Shown here: piece after piece, positions 54,028 to 64,000 of the stretch
Numbering within the stretch: the stretch's first letter is position 1
How the letters are laid out: each line of letters starts with the position of its first letter
DNA from: Achatina immaculata
Lineage: Eukaryota > Mollusca > Gastropoda > Stylommatophora > Achatinidae
Direction of reading: 5' to 3'
Assembly (NCBI GenBank): GCA_009760885.1
Contig: CM019719.1
Span: 30,792,084 to 30,856,083, forward strand
Length of the DNA stretch: 64,000 nucleotides
The notes under the pieces: model-generated
Databases searched by the model: none
Told to the model about the DNA's origin: nothing
Seen by the model: only the letters and a program-made list of their open reading frames with translations
Program-made: the position numbers and the translations under genes

Positions 54028-54720
54028 GACACCGGCTCTCCAGAAATCTACGGGATCCCTAGTCTTCAACAACGACGCTCAAGGGATAAATTTAAATCCC
54101 AGAAAACTCCACCAAAAGACCCTAATTTTTTTATGCCTGTCCATTAATCGCTTTTTATTTTCACCATTTCCATATAACTGCAAGGTTCCTCTAGTTTTAT
54201 TTATTCATTGAATATCGACCGGATCAAGCTTAGATTCAGTGACTCAAGAATAATATGGGACAGGACGCAGTCTTTGTCACGTACGGTCTATTTTGTTGTT
54301 CTGCCATAGTATCAGTGGGAAATCGGTTCGTTTCCATAAATTTCCTAGCCACGAAATAAAAGTGTGTTGGATTCGATATAAGAATTTTTTTATCTTTTTT
54401 TTTTATGATTTAGAGAAAATAATACAACATTACAGCTGGTGTGTTAAAAAGAAATTGCGCGAGAATAGAGTTTTGAAATTCTGAAGAAGCAGTCACATGA
54501 AGTCTACATGGGTCAGTGATTATGTGGCTAGTTTTACTCAAGAAAACAAAAGGATGGCTTTGTGACCAAATCGACAGATCGTTGATCTCTCGTGGCTAAG
54601 AGGGTTGCTCGCCCTGCGTGAGCCTGCGGTTCTTTTTAAAGGGATTTAGCTTTGTTATATGGTTGCGTTCGAAAAATACTAATTCTCCTGTATTTCTTTC
54701 TCTCATGTCTAAAGTACTTT
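54028..54720. other. No recognisable gene
   Basis: Nothing seen. TC and TG microsatellites follow at 54726-54790 and CA at 54865-54888. Confidence 0.4.
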
Positions 54721-54724
54721 GCCT

Positions 54725-54758
<34 letters not shown>

Positions 54759-54992
54759 ATGTTAATGTGCGTGTTTGTGTGTGTGTGTTTTCAAAGCTAA
54801 TTATGGATACATCTTTTGCGCCTAAGACTTGTAGTTTTAACCTAATACTTCGCAACACTCATACAGACACACACACACACACACACACAAACAGCAGGAT
54901 GTGAACTGGCTGCTGCTTTCACTCTGGGGCTGTTCCTGTTCTTATAATTACATTTAGACAGGTCAAAATCACATATCAATGTTACCGGCTGT

Positions 54993-55177
54993 CTCAGTGG
55001 TTCTCAGCTTTTCTTGCACCCAAGGACCACTTTTCCAACATCACGTAAGTTACGGACCACCAGCGTTTTGCAGTATCGTAACACCATAAGCGCTTAACTA
55101 TTTTTTTTTCTTCTTCAAATAACAGCACTTATTACCCCTTGACAACGCGCCGCTGATCACAGGTTGGGAATCACTGG
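54993..55177. mobile_element. hAT MITE
   Basis: Begins CAGTGGTTCTCAGCTTTTCT and CCAAGGACCAC; ends GATCACAGGTTGGGAATCAC and TG. Interior has the GGACCACCAGCG type of text often seen in such MITEs. Confidence 0.72.
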
Positions 55178-55469
55178 TCTAGTGTACAGCGTAGTCTGGT
55201 TTTCTTGCATTGCATTCAGACCTTCTGTGAATCTTGCATCAAAATCTCACTGCTCTGGCGATCAGAACGGAACATTCGCAACCCTAAAAAAAATATGGCG
55301 ACCTTTCTAGTAATTAAAGAAAACATTTAGATCTGAATCTTTTAACTTTTGTTCCCGTATCCCTTATATCCCATAGCTGATAAAGCCACTGGGAATGCGT
55401 AGGTTACGCGAACTGAAAAGATCCAAAATCTTTAGCTTGAACTTTCATATAACCAAATCTGGAACTAAC

Positions 55470-55765
55470 ATACAAATCAACGTCTGGAACTATCATACAA
55501 CCGATGTCTGGAAATGTATTACAACCGATGTCTGGAACTGTCATACAACTGATGCCTTGAGGTCATATAACCGATGTCTGGAGCTCTCATACAATCGATG
55601 TCTGGAGCTGTCATACAACCGATATTTGGAACTGTCATACAACTGATGTCTGGAACTGTCATACAACCGATATTTGGAACTGTCATACAACCGATATTTG
55701 GAACTGTCATACAACCGATGTCTGGAGCTGTCATACAACCGATGTCTGGAACTGTCTTACAGCCC
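55470..55765. repeat. 24-bp tandem array, about 12 copies
   Basis: Unit GATGTCTGGAACTGTCATAC plus AACC, with GATATTTGGAACTG and GAGCTGTC variants. Being a multiple of three, it leaves frames open on both strands. Confidence 0.95.
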
Positions 55766-55779
55766 ACGACCGACGGAAA

Positions 55780-55783
55780 CGAG

Positions 55784-55816
<33 letters not shown>

Positions 55817-56000
55817 GAGAGAGTGCAACGTGGTAGAAAAAAATAGAGCCTCCCCCATACACACGCGCACACACACACACACACATACACAACTAAGTAA
55901 TCTGTGATGATCTGTGCAGAGCTAATCTGAGGAGATAAAGCGAGAAGTAGAGGTTCTTTAATTGCTACAATGTATGACGCCAGCCAACCAGCCAGCCAGC

Positions 56001-56044
<44 letters not shown>

Positions 56045-56181
56045 TGCAGTTTGATTGCTTTATCCATCATACACAAAAACACGAATCGATATACGTACCC
56101 TTGATTAGTGAGGAGACACCTTGATATCTAACTACCTAAACCCTTGATTAGTGAGGAGACACCTTGACATCTAACTACCTG
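55780..56181. repeat. GA and CA microsatellites and a 43-bp duplication
   Basis: GA runs at 55788-55822 and 56007-56042, CA at 55861-55886, then two copies of CCCTTGATTAGTGAGGAGAC plus ACCTTGA.ATCTAACTACCT (56098-56181). Confidence 0.93.
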
Positions 56182-56312
56182 GGATCTTTCTCTTCCCCTC
56201 CACTTTCCAAATACACAGGGACAAACTGTTTGAAATCACAGCGCCATATCGCAGGCTAGTGTTTAACAGAGCATTTGCCCGTTAAGAGATTTGTTTTTAA
56301 ATCAGTACCAGA

Positions 56313-56380
<68 letters not shown>

Positions 56381-56810
56381 AAACACGCACTCTTTCTCAC
56401 AAACATTCTTTTTCTCACACACCTTTTCCCACACTTTCTTTCTCTCACATATTATCTCTCACACAAGCTTTCTCTCTCTCTCTCTCTCAAATACACACAC
56501 ACACACTCTCTCTCTCAAATACACACACTCTCACTCTCTTACACACTTTCTCTCTCTCAAATACACACACACCAGACACACACATGCACACACAATCTCT
56601 TACTAAATGGCAGATGACAAGGGCATGTTTGAAATCGGAAACTGTTAATCACAGGTATTTATCTGGGGAGGGGGGGGGGACTGAAGGACAAATCAAGGAC
56701 GGAACAACAAGTTATGGCAACTAGACACCACACACACATACACACATTAAAACAACACCCACACGCGCGCACGCATACACACACACACACTCTCTCTCTC
56801 TCTCTCTCTC
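56313..56810. repeat. Microsatellite cluster (ATCT, CT, CA)
   Basis: ATCT run at 56313-56380, then alternating CT and CA runs to 56600, a G run at 56665-56678, and CA/CT again at 56735-56812. Confidence 0.95.
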
Positions 56811-56812
56811 AC

Positions 56813-57740
56813 GCCATGACCGGAAACAAAAGAGGAAAGTCTAACAGAAAACGAAACAAAGTCGGAGTACAAAAGCGAAGGAGTAGCCAAGTGAATACTG
56901 AATTATCATCTCGGATCACATGCAGTGGTTACTCACCCGCTACCTCGCCGCCAGATCAATCCATCTGTCGAAATGGACACATATCACATATGGTTAGAAA
57001 ATGATCTGGGAAAATACAAGTCTCCACGCATACTATAGACCACTATACACAATACTTAGTGCATTAAAAGAAGGCGCGATATTCACGTACAAAACATTTT
57101 CAAGTCTTTGAAATTAAGATCGAGCTTATAACGGGTAACTGCAAATTAAAAAAAAAAGTTATAAAAGTTAATAAATAAATCAATTTTTCTTAACTGCTGG
57201 GAAAAAAACCCCAAAGATTTAGGAAAGAGGGGAAAGTTAAGCGGGTAATTGGATATTGGTTAACGGGAAAAAGAAAGAAAACATGGAGTCTGAAACTCCT
57301 GATGATCAATTGATATTCATTGATAAAGAGCTAAGTAAAGAGCTAAATAAAGAGCTAAGGTTTCCATCATACATAGAAGATTACAAACAAGAAAGTACGG
57401 ATTAACCACAGAGACACAGCACATGGTTATTGATCTCTTTATGATGCACAGAAGAATCATCGATTGCTTTTTTTTTCTTTCAAAAAATGTAATTAAAACT
57501 GGTGTTTAAAATTATGTTCCTTAATACACTAATCTCTTCGACCACGATTCGATACAACAACACGGCGATGAAAACATTTAAATCTGCTGTATCGCCAGTC
57601 CTGGGGAAATGTCAGGCACTTCAGTGTTTCAAATAAAATTGTGTATATTTCTTAAGGAGCTGCTTTATGCAAAATTGTGTGCATATAATACTTGTAAAAA
57701 AACAAAAACAACAAACACTCATAGCGATATTTCGGAGCAC
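56813..57740. other. No recognisable gene
   Basis: AT-rich; a short triplication of AAAGAGCTAA near 57326-57358. Confidence 0.4.
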
Positions 57741-57748
57741 TGGTCCGA

Positions 57749-59050
57749 GCTGAGAACAGATGTGGCCTCTCTTTCTGTGCTGAGAACAGATGTGGCTCCT
57801 CTTTCCCGGCTGAGAACAGATGTGGCCCCTCTTTCTGTACTGAGAACAGATGTGGCCCCTCTTTCCAGGCTGAGAACAGATGTGGCCCCTCTTTCTGTGC
57901 TGAGAACAGATGTGGCCCCTCTTTCCCGGCTGAGAACAGCTGTGGTCCCTCTTTCCAGGCTGAGAACAGATGTGGCCCCTCTTTCTGTGCTGAGAACAGA
58001 TGTGGCCCCTCTTTCTGTGCTGAGAGCAGATGTGGCCCCTCTTTCTGTGCTGAGAACAGATGTGGTCCCTCTTTCTGTGCTGAGAACAGATGTGGCCCCT
58101 CTTTCTGTGCTGAGAACAGATGTGGCCCCTCTTTCCAGGCTGAGAACAGATGTGGCCCCTCTTTCTGTGCTGAGAACAGATGTGGCCCCTCTTTCCCGGC
58201 TGAGAACAGCTGTGGTCCCTCTTTCCCGGCTGAGAACAGATGTGGCCCCTCTTTCTGTGCTGAGAACAGATGTGGCCCCTCTTTCCAGGCTGAGAACAGA
58301 TGTGGTCCCCCTTTCCCGGCTGAGAACAGATGTGGCCCCTCTTTCTGTGCTGAGAACAGATGTGGCCCCTCTTTCTGTGCTGAGAACAGATGTGGTCCCT
58401 CTTTCTGTGCTGAGAACAGATGTGGCCCCTCTTTCCAGGCTGAGAACAGATGTGGTCCCTCTTTCCAGGCTGAGAACAGATGTGGTCCCCCTTTCTGTGC
58501 TGAGAACAGATGTGGCCCCTCTTTCTGTGCTGAGAACAGATGTGGCCCCTCTTTCTGTGCTGAGAACAGATGTGGTCCCTCTTTCTGTGCTGAGAACAGA
58601 TGTGGCCCCTCTTTCTGTGCTGAGAACAGATGTGGCCCCTCTTTCCAGGCTGAGAACAGATGTGGCCCCTCTTTCTGTGCTGAGAACAGATGTGGCCCCT
58701 CTTTCCAGGCTGAGAAAAACTGTGGCCCCTCTTTCCAGGCTGAGAAAAACTGTGGACCATCTTTCCAGGCTGAGAACAGCTGTGGACCATCTTTCCGGAC
58801 TGAGAACAGCTGTGGACCATCTTTCCAGGCTGAGAAAAACTGTGGACCATCTTTCCGGACTGAGAACAGCTGTGGACCATCTTTACAGGCTGAGAAAAAC
58901 TGTGGACCATCTTTCCGGACTGAGAACAGCTGTGGACCATCTTTCCAGGCTGAGAAAACTATGGACCCTCTTTCCAGGCTGAGAAAAACTGTGGACCCCC
59001 TTTCTGGCCTGAGAACAGCAGTCGACACCCTTTCCAACGTGAAAGCAGTT
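57749..59050. repeat. 30-bp tandem array, about 43 copies
   Basis: Unit TGAGAACAGATGTGGCCCCT plus CTTTCTGTGC. Three sub-types by the last 6 bases (CTGTGC, CCAGGC, CCCGGC) alternate in blocks. From 58716 on, the units change to TGAGAAAAACTGTGGACCAT and end at a C tract (59048-59071). Open on both strands (457 codons plus; 461 and 439 minus) because 30 is divisible by three. No gene is claimed. Confidence 0.97.
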
Positions 59051-59071
59051 GTGGACCCCCCCCCCCCCCCA

Positions 59072-59301
59072 ATTAAAAATAAAGTAATAAGTGGAACATA
59101 GATGATGCTAAGACTGTTCTGAGTTGACTAATCTACTCACTGGTTCGTGGATCCCAAAAATCCTTACCTGGACCTCTGGGAGTCCATGTATCCAGATTAA
59201 GAAACACTGTTTTGGACCGTTGCAACTGATTAATTCTTCCTCCTACTCTTCTGCTTCTTCTTCTTATACGTTCACATTCAAAAGGGATGAGTTGGGATCG
59301 T

Positions 59302-59349
<48 letters not shown>

Positions 59350-59786
59350 CAGCTGATATGGGCTGTTATGCAATAATGCTTTTTGATCTATGCCGACAAC
59401 ATGGTATGATTTATTTATGTAGGAGAGTTTGAACGATGGTTCAATCATGCATATTCTTGACACGAGTTTTAATGTCATTGCCATGCATATCATGTCTGGA
59501 GCTCTCATAACGTTGAACATTGATATGATGCTTATTACAGCTGTTCATAATATCGGAGGGACGGCTTTATATGATCTAGTGTTTGTGATAAATGCTGTTA
59601 TGAGGGCCCTCGCTCTTTTGACAATGCTTTACTTGTTAATCATCAATACAATATATATATATATATGTTTGATTGATTGTATTGATTGCTAATGTTCCTT
59701 ATGACAACAAAGGTTGATATGAGTGAGCATTACTGACTTGTATATTTTTTGTTCACTGATGCATTGCTATACCATTGCTTTCTAGG

Positions 59787-59844
<58 letters not shown>

Positions 59845-60169
59845 TATAGTCTTTATGTGTGGAATGTGGTCTGAACCGTTATAGGTATTGTGTGTATTCA
59901 TGACGAATGTCTTGATGTTGTCGTAATAACCTTACCTTGTTAGTTGTTTTACACACTGAGATATTTGTTTTGTATTTAGTATGAGGGATGATGATTATCT
60001 CTAGGCTGAACTGTGGCTAACAAGGGTCCAGGGACCGGGGTGATTGTGATCAGATATTCTTTTTAAAAAATTAGAGTTGGGGGGGGGGGCCACAGTGTGT
60101 TTGTACCATTGTAATAATTTAATTACTTAATTACTACACTCATAAGTCCCAAACTACTCTCACTCCCTT
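59072..60169. other. Spacer with TA microsatellites
   Basis: TA runs at 59304-59344, 59650-59665 and 59789-59841; G run near 60078. The 87-aa frame at 59429-59692 has no recognisable domain. Confidence 0.6.
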
Positions 60170-60375
60170 CCTTACATATAGGTTCCCATGTGTCGCCGTC
60201 ATGTACATTGCAAAGCTGGATACAGTCTTCAGCTTGGCGTATTGTGTTCGCCTTTCCACTGATGTCCCTATCGACTTGGTCATCTGTTTCCAGTGGCACC
60301 ACTGTGAGGTAAAGCAGGGTCTTGATCGACTGTGGTTCGCAAATACTAACGCAACCAGTCAGCTACAGGCAACTG
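60170..60375 (+). repeat. Rep-F, diverged fourth copy (weak)
   Basis: Shares AGCAGGGTCTTGATCGACTG, TGGTTCGC and AGTCAGCTACAG-type text with the right half of the other copies. Confidence 0.4.
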
Positions 60376-60439
60376 AACTCTTTATTTCATGCACTTGATA
60401 ATATGCAAACAGTTGTCTGATGTATGTGTATTATTATTT

Positions 60440-60655
60440 TTATTATTATTATGTGCCGGATGAGACGGAGACGAGACCAAGAGGTAGACCAAGCCAGAGA
60501 TGGAGAGACAACATAGAAGAGAATATAAAGGAAATTGGTGTCACCAACTGGGGAAGACTAGGAACAGAGAGGAATGGAGGCGAACTTTACTTGCAGCAAT
60601 GAGCCTCAATGGCTCGGAAAGCTGAAGAAGAAGAAGAAGAAGAAGAAGAAGGAGC
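60440..60655 (+). pseudogene. LINE-D 3' end with GAA tail
   Basis: Reads ETRPRGRPSQRWRDNIEENI, KEIGVTNWGRLGTERNGGEL and a stop, then GAGCCTCAATGGCTC and GAAGAAGAAG. 5' truncated second copy of the family at 11125-11350; the reading frame of the last codons is shifted relative to that copy. Confidence 0.82.
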
Positions 60656-60659
60656 CGGT

Positions 60660-61120
60660 TAGGGTTTGTGATCGTGCTTCTCCATCTTGCACGGTCCTTG
60701 GTGTTTCCAATGAGTTCAGATGCTTTTCTTTTTTCCATGCCAGTTGGTCAGTCCACTGAGAGATTTTTGTTTTCCTCGCGTATCAGTTCACATCGGCCGA
60801 GTCTGTATCTCAGACGACGACGGCGCAGATCTCTGTGCTCCATTAACGTTGGCTATACATTTTGTAAACAGAATATTTTCAGCACATAAAACTATTAGAT
60901 ATATTATATATATTTAAACAACAAGAAGAAAATACGCATGTTGTTTGCATTAAAATTTTAAGCGCATTACCAGCTAGTTTAGGACCACAGTCTATACAAA
61001 TCCATGGTTTAGCTTAAATCTGAAAATGTTTTATCTGATTTTGAATGTAAGGGGGAAAAAAAGAACAAACAAGATGATATCTCCATGTTAAGTCATCCAG
61101 TTACTTAGCAAAGTTTCCCA
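60660..61120. other. No recognisable gene
   Basis: Nothing seen. Confidence 0.4.
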
Positions 61121-61129
61121 AGATAAGAC

Positions 61130-61215
61130 ATACAAGGTGGCTGGGGTATTACACGCCAGGTGGCTGGGATATTACACACCAGGTGGGGGGGGGGGGGGTG
61201 TGTGTTATTACACAC
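61130..61215. repeat. Short repeat with G tract
   Basis: CCAGGTGGCTGGGATATTAC in two to three copies, then a G run at 61182-61198. Confidence 0.85.
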
Positions 61216-61365
61216 CAAAGTAGATGTGTCTGTGAGTGTATAATGGGAAAGCAATTTTTCACGTACAGTGCCACTCACTCTTATGCTCGGACATTTCCCT
61301 GATGTTTACCGCAGCAAAGCGGACAGGAAAAATACCAGCTGTTTGTTAACTTTCAGTGTGTTCAA

Positions 61366-61655
61366 GAACTGAGAATCATGATCAACGAGGGGTACAAGTA
61401 CTGAGAATCATGATCAACGAGGGGTACAAGTACTGAGAATCATGATCAACGAGGGGTACAAGTACTGAGAATCATGATCAACGAGGGGTACAAGTACTGA
61501 GAATCATGATCAACGAGGGGTACAAGTACTGAGAATCATGATCAACGAGGGGTACAAGTACTGAGAATCATGATCAACGAGGGGTACAAGTACTGAGAAT
61601 CATGATCAACGAGGGGTGCAAGTACTGAGAATCATGATCAACGAAGGGTACTAGT
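61366..61655. repeat. 32-bp tandem array, nine copies
   Basis: Unit GTACTGAGAATCATGATCAA plus CGAGGGGTACAA, nearly identical throughout. No spacers, so not a CRISPR array. Confidence 0.96.
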
Positions 61656-61711
61656 AATGAGTGCGTGCAATAAGAATCATGAAAATGGAAGGTTCTCAAA
61701 TATTTTAGATG

Positions 61712-61885
61712 ACGATTGATCTATCTTTATTTCAGAAGGGTTAAGAATTAGGCACGCAGGTCCGTCTGACATTCAGCCATTTATCATACAACTTTCACTC
61801 ACCTCCAGACATTCTACAAATATGCTGCTCATGTAACAAACATAATCAACATTGAAACGGAGAGACATAAAATAAAATAAAATAT
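61712..61885 (-). repeat. CR1-like LINE 3' UTR fragment, copy 2
   Basis: Matches 21135-21313 along its length and the end of the element at 62117. 3' end on the minus strand: CTTCTGAAATAAAGATAGAT. Confidence 0.8.
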
Positions 61886-62027
61886 AACATATATAACGGT
61901 GAAAATGGCGCTGTTTATTGTTTGATTATGGAGAGTCAGATTTTTTTGCTGTTGGCGGAGAAGGTCAGAAAATATGAATCGAAAGAAAGAGGGCAAACAA
62001 GAGAGATAAGAGAATTTCTTCACAAGA

Positions 62028-62072
<45 letters not shown>

Positions 62073-62116
62073 AAGAAAGAGAGAGAGAGACAGAGAGAAG
62101 GATAGAGAGGGAGAGA
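62028..62116. repeat. GA/GAAA microsatellite
   Basis: GA-rich run directly beyond the tail of the CR1-like element. Confidence 0.95.
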
Positions 62117-62772
62117 GAACGAACGAACGAACGAACAAGCATACTTTATTTTCAAAGGGTTAAGAATTGGGCACGCAGGGCCGTCTGACATTCTGCCCTT
62201 CATCATACAGCTTTCACTCAGTCACAGTCATTCAGCATTTGTTAATAATCATAATAATCATGAATACACAATTAAATGATTACATAAATAAATATTAAAC
62301 TTATCTCATGTCCATACACTCTACACTCTGATTTATGAACAACATGAAATAAACTTGCATTCCTACATAAATTCAAAACTAACAAATTTATTGAAAAGCA
62401 GTATTTTAAAAAATTACAACACTCAAGCCATACTTTACACTACTTTAAACTATGCTTAGGGAGGCATATAGTCCATATCAAACAGATGTTGACAAAGTTT
62501 TATAAGAACGAATATTACTTATACGTTTTACATGAATTGGTAGGGCATTCCAAAGGTGGGCAGCTGAGTAAGAGAAGCTTTTTTTAAATATGTCAAGCCT
62601 TGGTTTTGGGAAAATACAATTGCTTAAGCGTTGACTGTGTTTTGGGTTGGATTTAACAACGACCACAGATAGGATGGAGCATTGTGCGATAGAATTTTAT
62701 GAATTAACTTGGCCTTATTGAAAAGAAATCTCTTCTTGAGGGGTAGAATATCAAGATGTTTATCTTATTTGT

Positions 62773-62995
62773 CTTCTTCTTCTTCTTCGTTCGCTTCTAC
62801 CACCAAGACCGCCCCACGATCCTACTGAATTTACAGTTGTGGTCCACATTAAGTCCTGTGGTCCCCGAAAGGACCACACAGGATCCCCGAGAGGACCATA
62901 TGGGGTTCAGAGTATCGTAGGGCTTGAGCCTGTATTCTTGGTGGGTCCCGGAAGCGGGATTGCGTGACACCGTGGTTTTCATTGCACCAGTTTAG
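62773..62995 (-). repeat. SINE-2 copy B with target duplication
   Basis: CTTCTTCTTCTTCTTCGTTC at the left is the 3' tail; the right end is TGCACCAGTTTAGT. Flanked by TATTTGT at 62766-62772 and 62996-63002, with the CR1-like coding sequence continuing on both sides. This copy defines a 223-bp insertion. Confidence 0.9.
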
Positions 62996-63170
62996 TATTT
63001 GTAATACGTGCTGCATGTTTGTCATCTTTAAGTTTTATTGCTCGTTTTTGAAGTGAGTAAAGTCTTTTCATGTTTGACATGGAACAACCATCCCAGACTA
63101 TGGAGCAGTAGTCCAAGTGTGTTTGTATCTGTGATATGTAGTATATTTTTCTGGTGTCTATGTCAAGAAA

Positions 63171-63790
63171 CAATGAGGAAAAACTGGAAGAAGTGGAGAG
63201 TTTTGAATATCTTGGATCGCTACTAACTAATAATGGAGATACAATGAGGGAAATTAAAAGGAGGACATCTATCGCTCTTCAGAAAGTAAAACAAATAAAG
63301 AATCTGTGGAGAGGAGCAGACAGAACCACAAAAATAAGATTTTTAAGCGCATGCATCTTTCCCATAGCAACATATGCCTGTGAGACCTGGACACTTAACA
63401 AAACAGCTGAGAAACACATAAATGCCTTTGAATGTAAATGCTACAGAAGAGTTCTCCAAATATCGTGGACACAAAAAAGAACAAATATACCTATACTACA
63501 AGAGCTTAATTTTGAAGAAGGCTGGCTAGTGAAGAGGATTAAAGAGAGAAAACTTAAATATTTTGGAGACATTAAACGTCATGATAATTTAGAGAAGACC
63601 GTATTGGAAGGATACATAATGGGAAAAAGAAAAAGAGGAAGACCAAGACGAAGATGGCTGCAAGACATCGTTGACGATCTGGAAATGGATGCAACAGCAG
63701 CAGGCCATCTTGCTCACAACCGAGAGGCCTACAGGAGTGCTGTTTGGGAGACAAAGTTCCGCAAGGAACATGCAAATGAATGAATGAATG
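63171..63790 (+). pseudogene. LINE-A insertion, open over 209 codons, 5' truncated
   Basis: Best copy of the family: KLEEVESFEYLGSLLTNNGD, LSACIFPIATYACETWTL, NAFECKCYRRVLQISWTQKR, EEGWLVKRIKERKLKYFGDI, GKRKRGRPRRRWLQDIVDDL, ending FRKEHANE. Stop is followed by TGAATGAATGAATG. The 11-bp target duplication ATGTCAAGAAA is at 63160-63170 and 63791-63801 and interrupts the CR1-like coding sequence. It lacks the endonuclease and most of the reverse transcriptase palm. Confidence 0.93.
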
Positions 63791-64000
63791 ATGTCAAGAA
63801 AATGTTTAATTTTAGTAAATTGGTAAACTTTTTGTGCAATGAGTTTGGTTAGATTGTCTACATGATGATTCCAGCTGAGGTGGTGGTCAATCATGAGACC
63901 TAGAGTTTTATGTTCACTAACATTCTCTATCTGTGAAATTCCAGCATGGAGCTGTAGTGTTGTTGCTGTTGAATGTGTTAATTTCTGTCTTGTTGTAATG

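Larger units (their letters stand above)
62117..64000 (-). pseudogene. CR1-like LINE, C-terminal part and 3' UTR, split by two insertions
   Basis: Minus-strand reverse transcriptase C-terminus. From the right: SEHKTLGLMIDHHLSWNHHV and DNLTKLIAQKVYQFTKIKHF; a LINE-A insertion; then YYISQIQTHLDYCSIVWDGC and MKRLYSLQKRAIKLKDDKHA; a SINE-2 insertion; then DKHLDILPLKKRFLFNKAKL, KPRLDIFKKSFSYSAAHLWN and ALPIHVKRISNIRSYKT. The order and text are typical of CR1/L2-group C-termini. The 3' UTR ends with GAAAATAAAGTATGCTTG and TTCG repeats at 62117-62138. It continues beyond the right edge. Decayed frames after removal of the inserts as well, so not functional. Confidence 0.88.

Noticed and set aside
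57609..58982. Long open frame of 457 codons (and two on the minus strand)
   Set aside because: Produced by a 30-bp array whose unit is a multiple of three and lacks stops in several frames. No domain, no independent coding signal.
59429..59692. 87-codon hydrophobic frame
   Set aside because: Flanked by TA microsatellites; no family resemblance and no supporting signal.
61366..61655. CRISPR-like regular repeats
   Set aside because: Units are contiguous with no unique spacers, and the sequence is eukaryotic.

Overview
The window is animal (metazoan) nuclear DNA, AT-rich and gene-poor, and almost entirely built from retrotransposon remains, small DNA transposons and minisatellites. The set of elements (several non-LTR LINE lineages with microsatellite tails, a Penelope-like element with a GIY-YIG endonuclease, a Helentron-type element, tRNA-derived SINEs, hAT, Tc1 and mariner remnants) fits a lophotrochozoan invertebrate. 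A gastropod mollusc is my best guess, but no species-level marker is visible.

Only one piece of an ordinary cellular gene is convincing: a 115-bp exon on the minus strand at 5621-5735, with good splice sites, encoding a single-pass transmembrane segment. Its upstream intron begins with a 1-kb array of 35-bp repeats. If the host gene continues upstream, much of the window may be intron, but I could not find its other exons.

Layout. 1-5.2 kb: LINE remains and a degenerate minisatellite. 5.6-6.8 kb: the exon and its array. 7-13 kb: SINE and LINE fragments, a perfect 67-bp-arm palindrome, and a broken LINE with an internal 48-bp tandem expansion. 15.1-19 kb: an uninterrupted 1283-codon LINE ORF2 (endonuclease, reverse transcriptase, RNase H) on the minus strand, the only element here that looks potentially competent. 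19.7-23.8 kb: a tRNA-SINE and a Helentron-like element ending in a hairpin plus CTAGT. 23.9-26 kb: Penelope-like termini and a 3' coding remnant. 26-28.3 kb: clustered LINE 3' ends. 29-31 kb: trinucleotide and 62-bp arrays. 31.3-43 kb: SINEs, a Tc1 remnant, a hAT MITE and five minisatellites. 43.6-55 kb: a GAA-tailed SINE, LINE RNase H remains, a LINE reverse transcriptase, a mariner MITE, a nested LINE insertion and hAT MITEs. 55-61.7 kb: minisatellites and microsatellites, including a 1.3-kb 30-bp array open on both strands. 62.1-64 kb: a CR1-like LINE interrupted by a SINE and by another LINE, both with target-site duplications.

Recurring theme: tandem arrays repeatedly grow out of mobile-element or intron sequence (11.5, 34.1, 41.1, 23.9 and 5.8 kb). 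Two separate LINE copies expanded at the same codons. Names used below are local: LINE-A to LINE-E are families defined by mutual similarity within this window; SINE-1 is tRNA-headed; SINE-2 is GAA-tailed; Rep-F is an unclassified dispersed repeat. Edges of repeats are estimates, usually within 10-30 bp.
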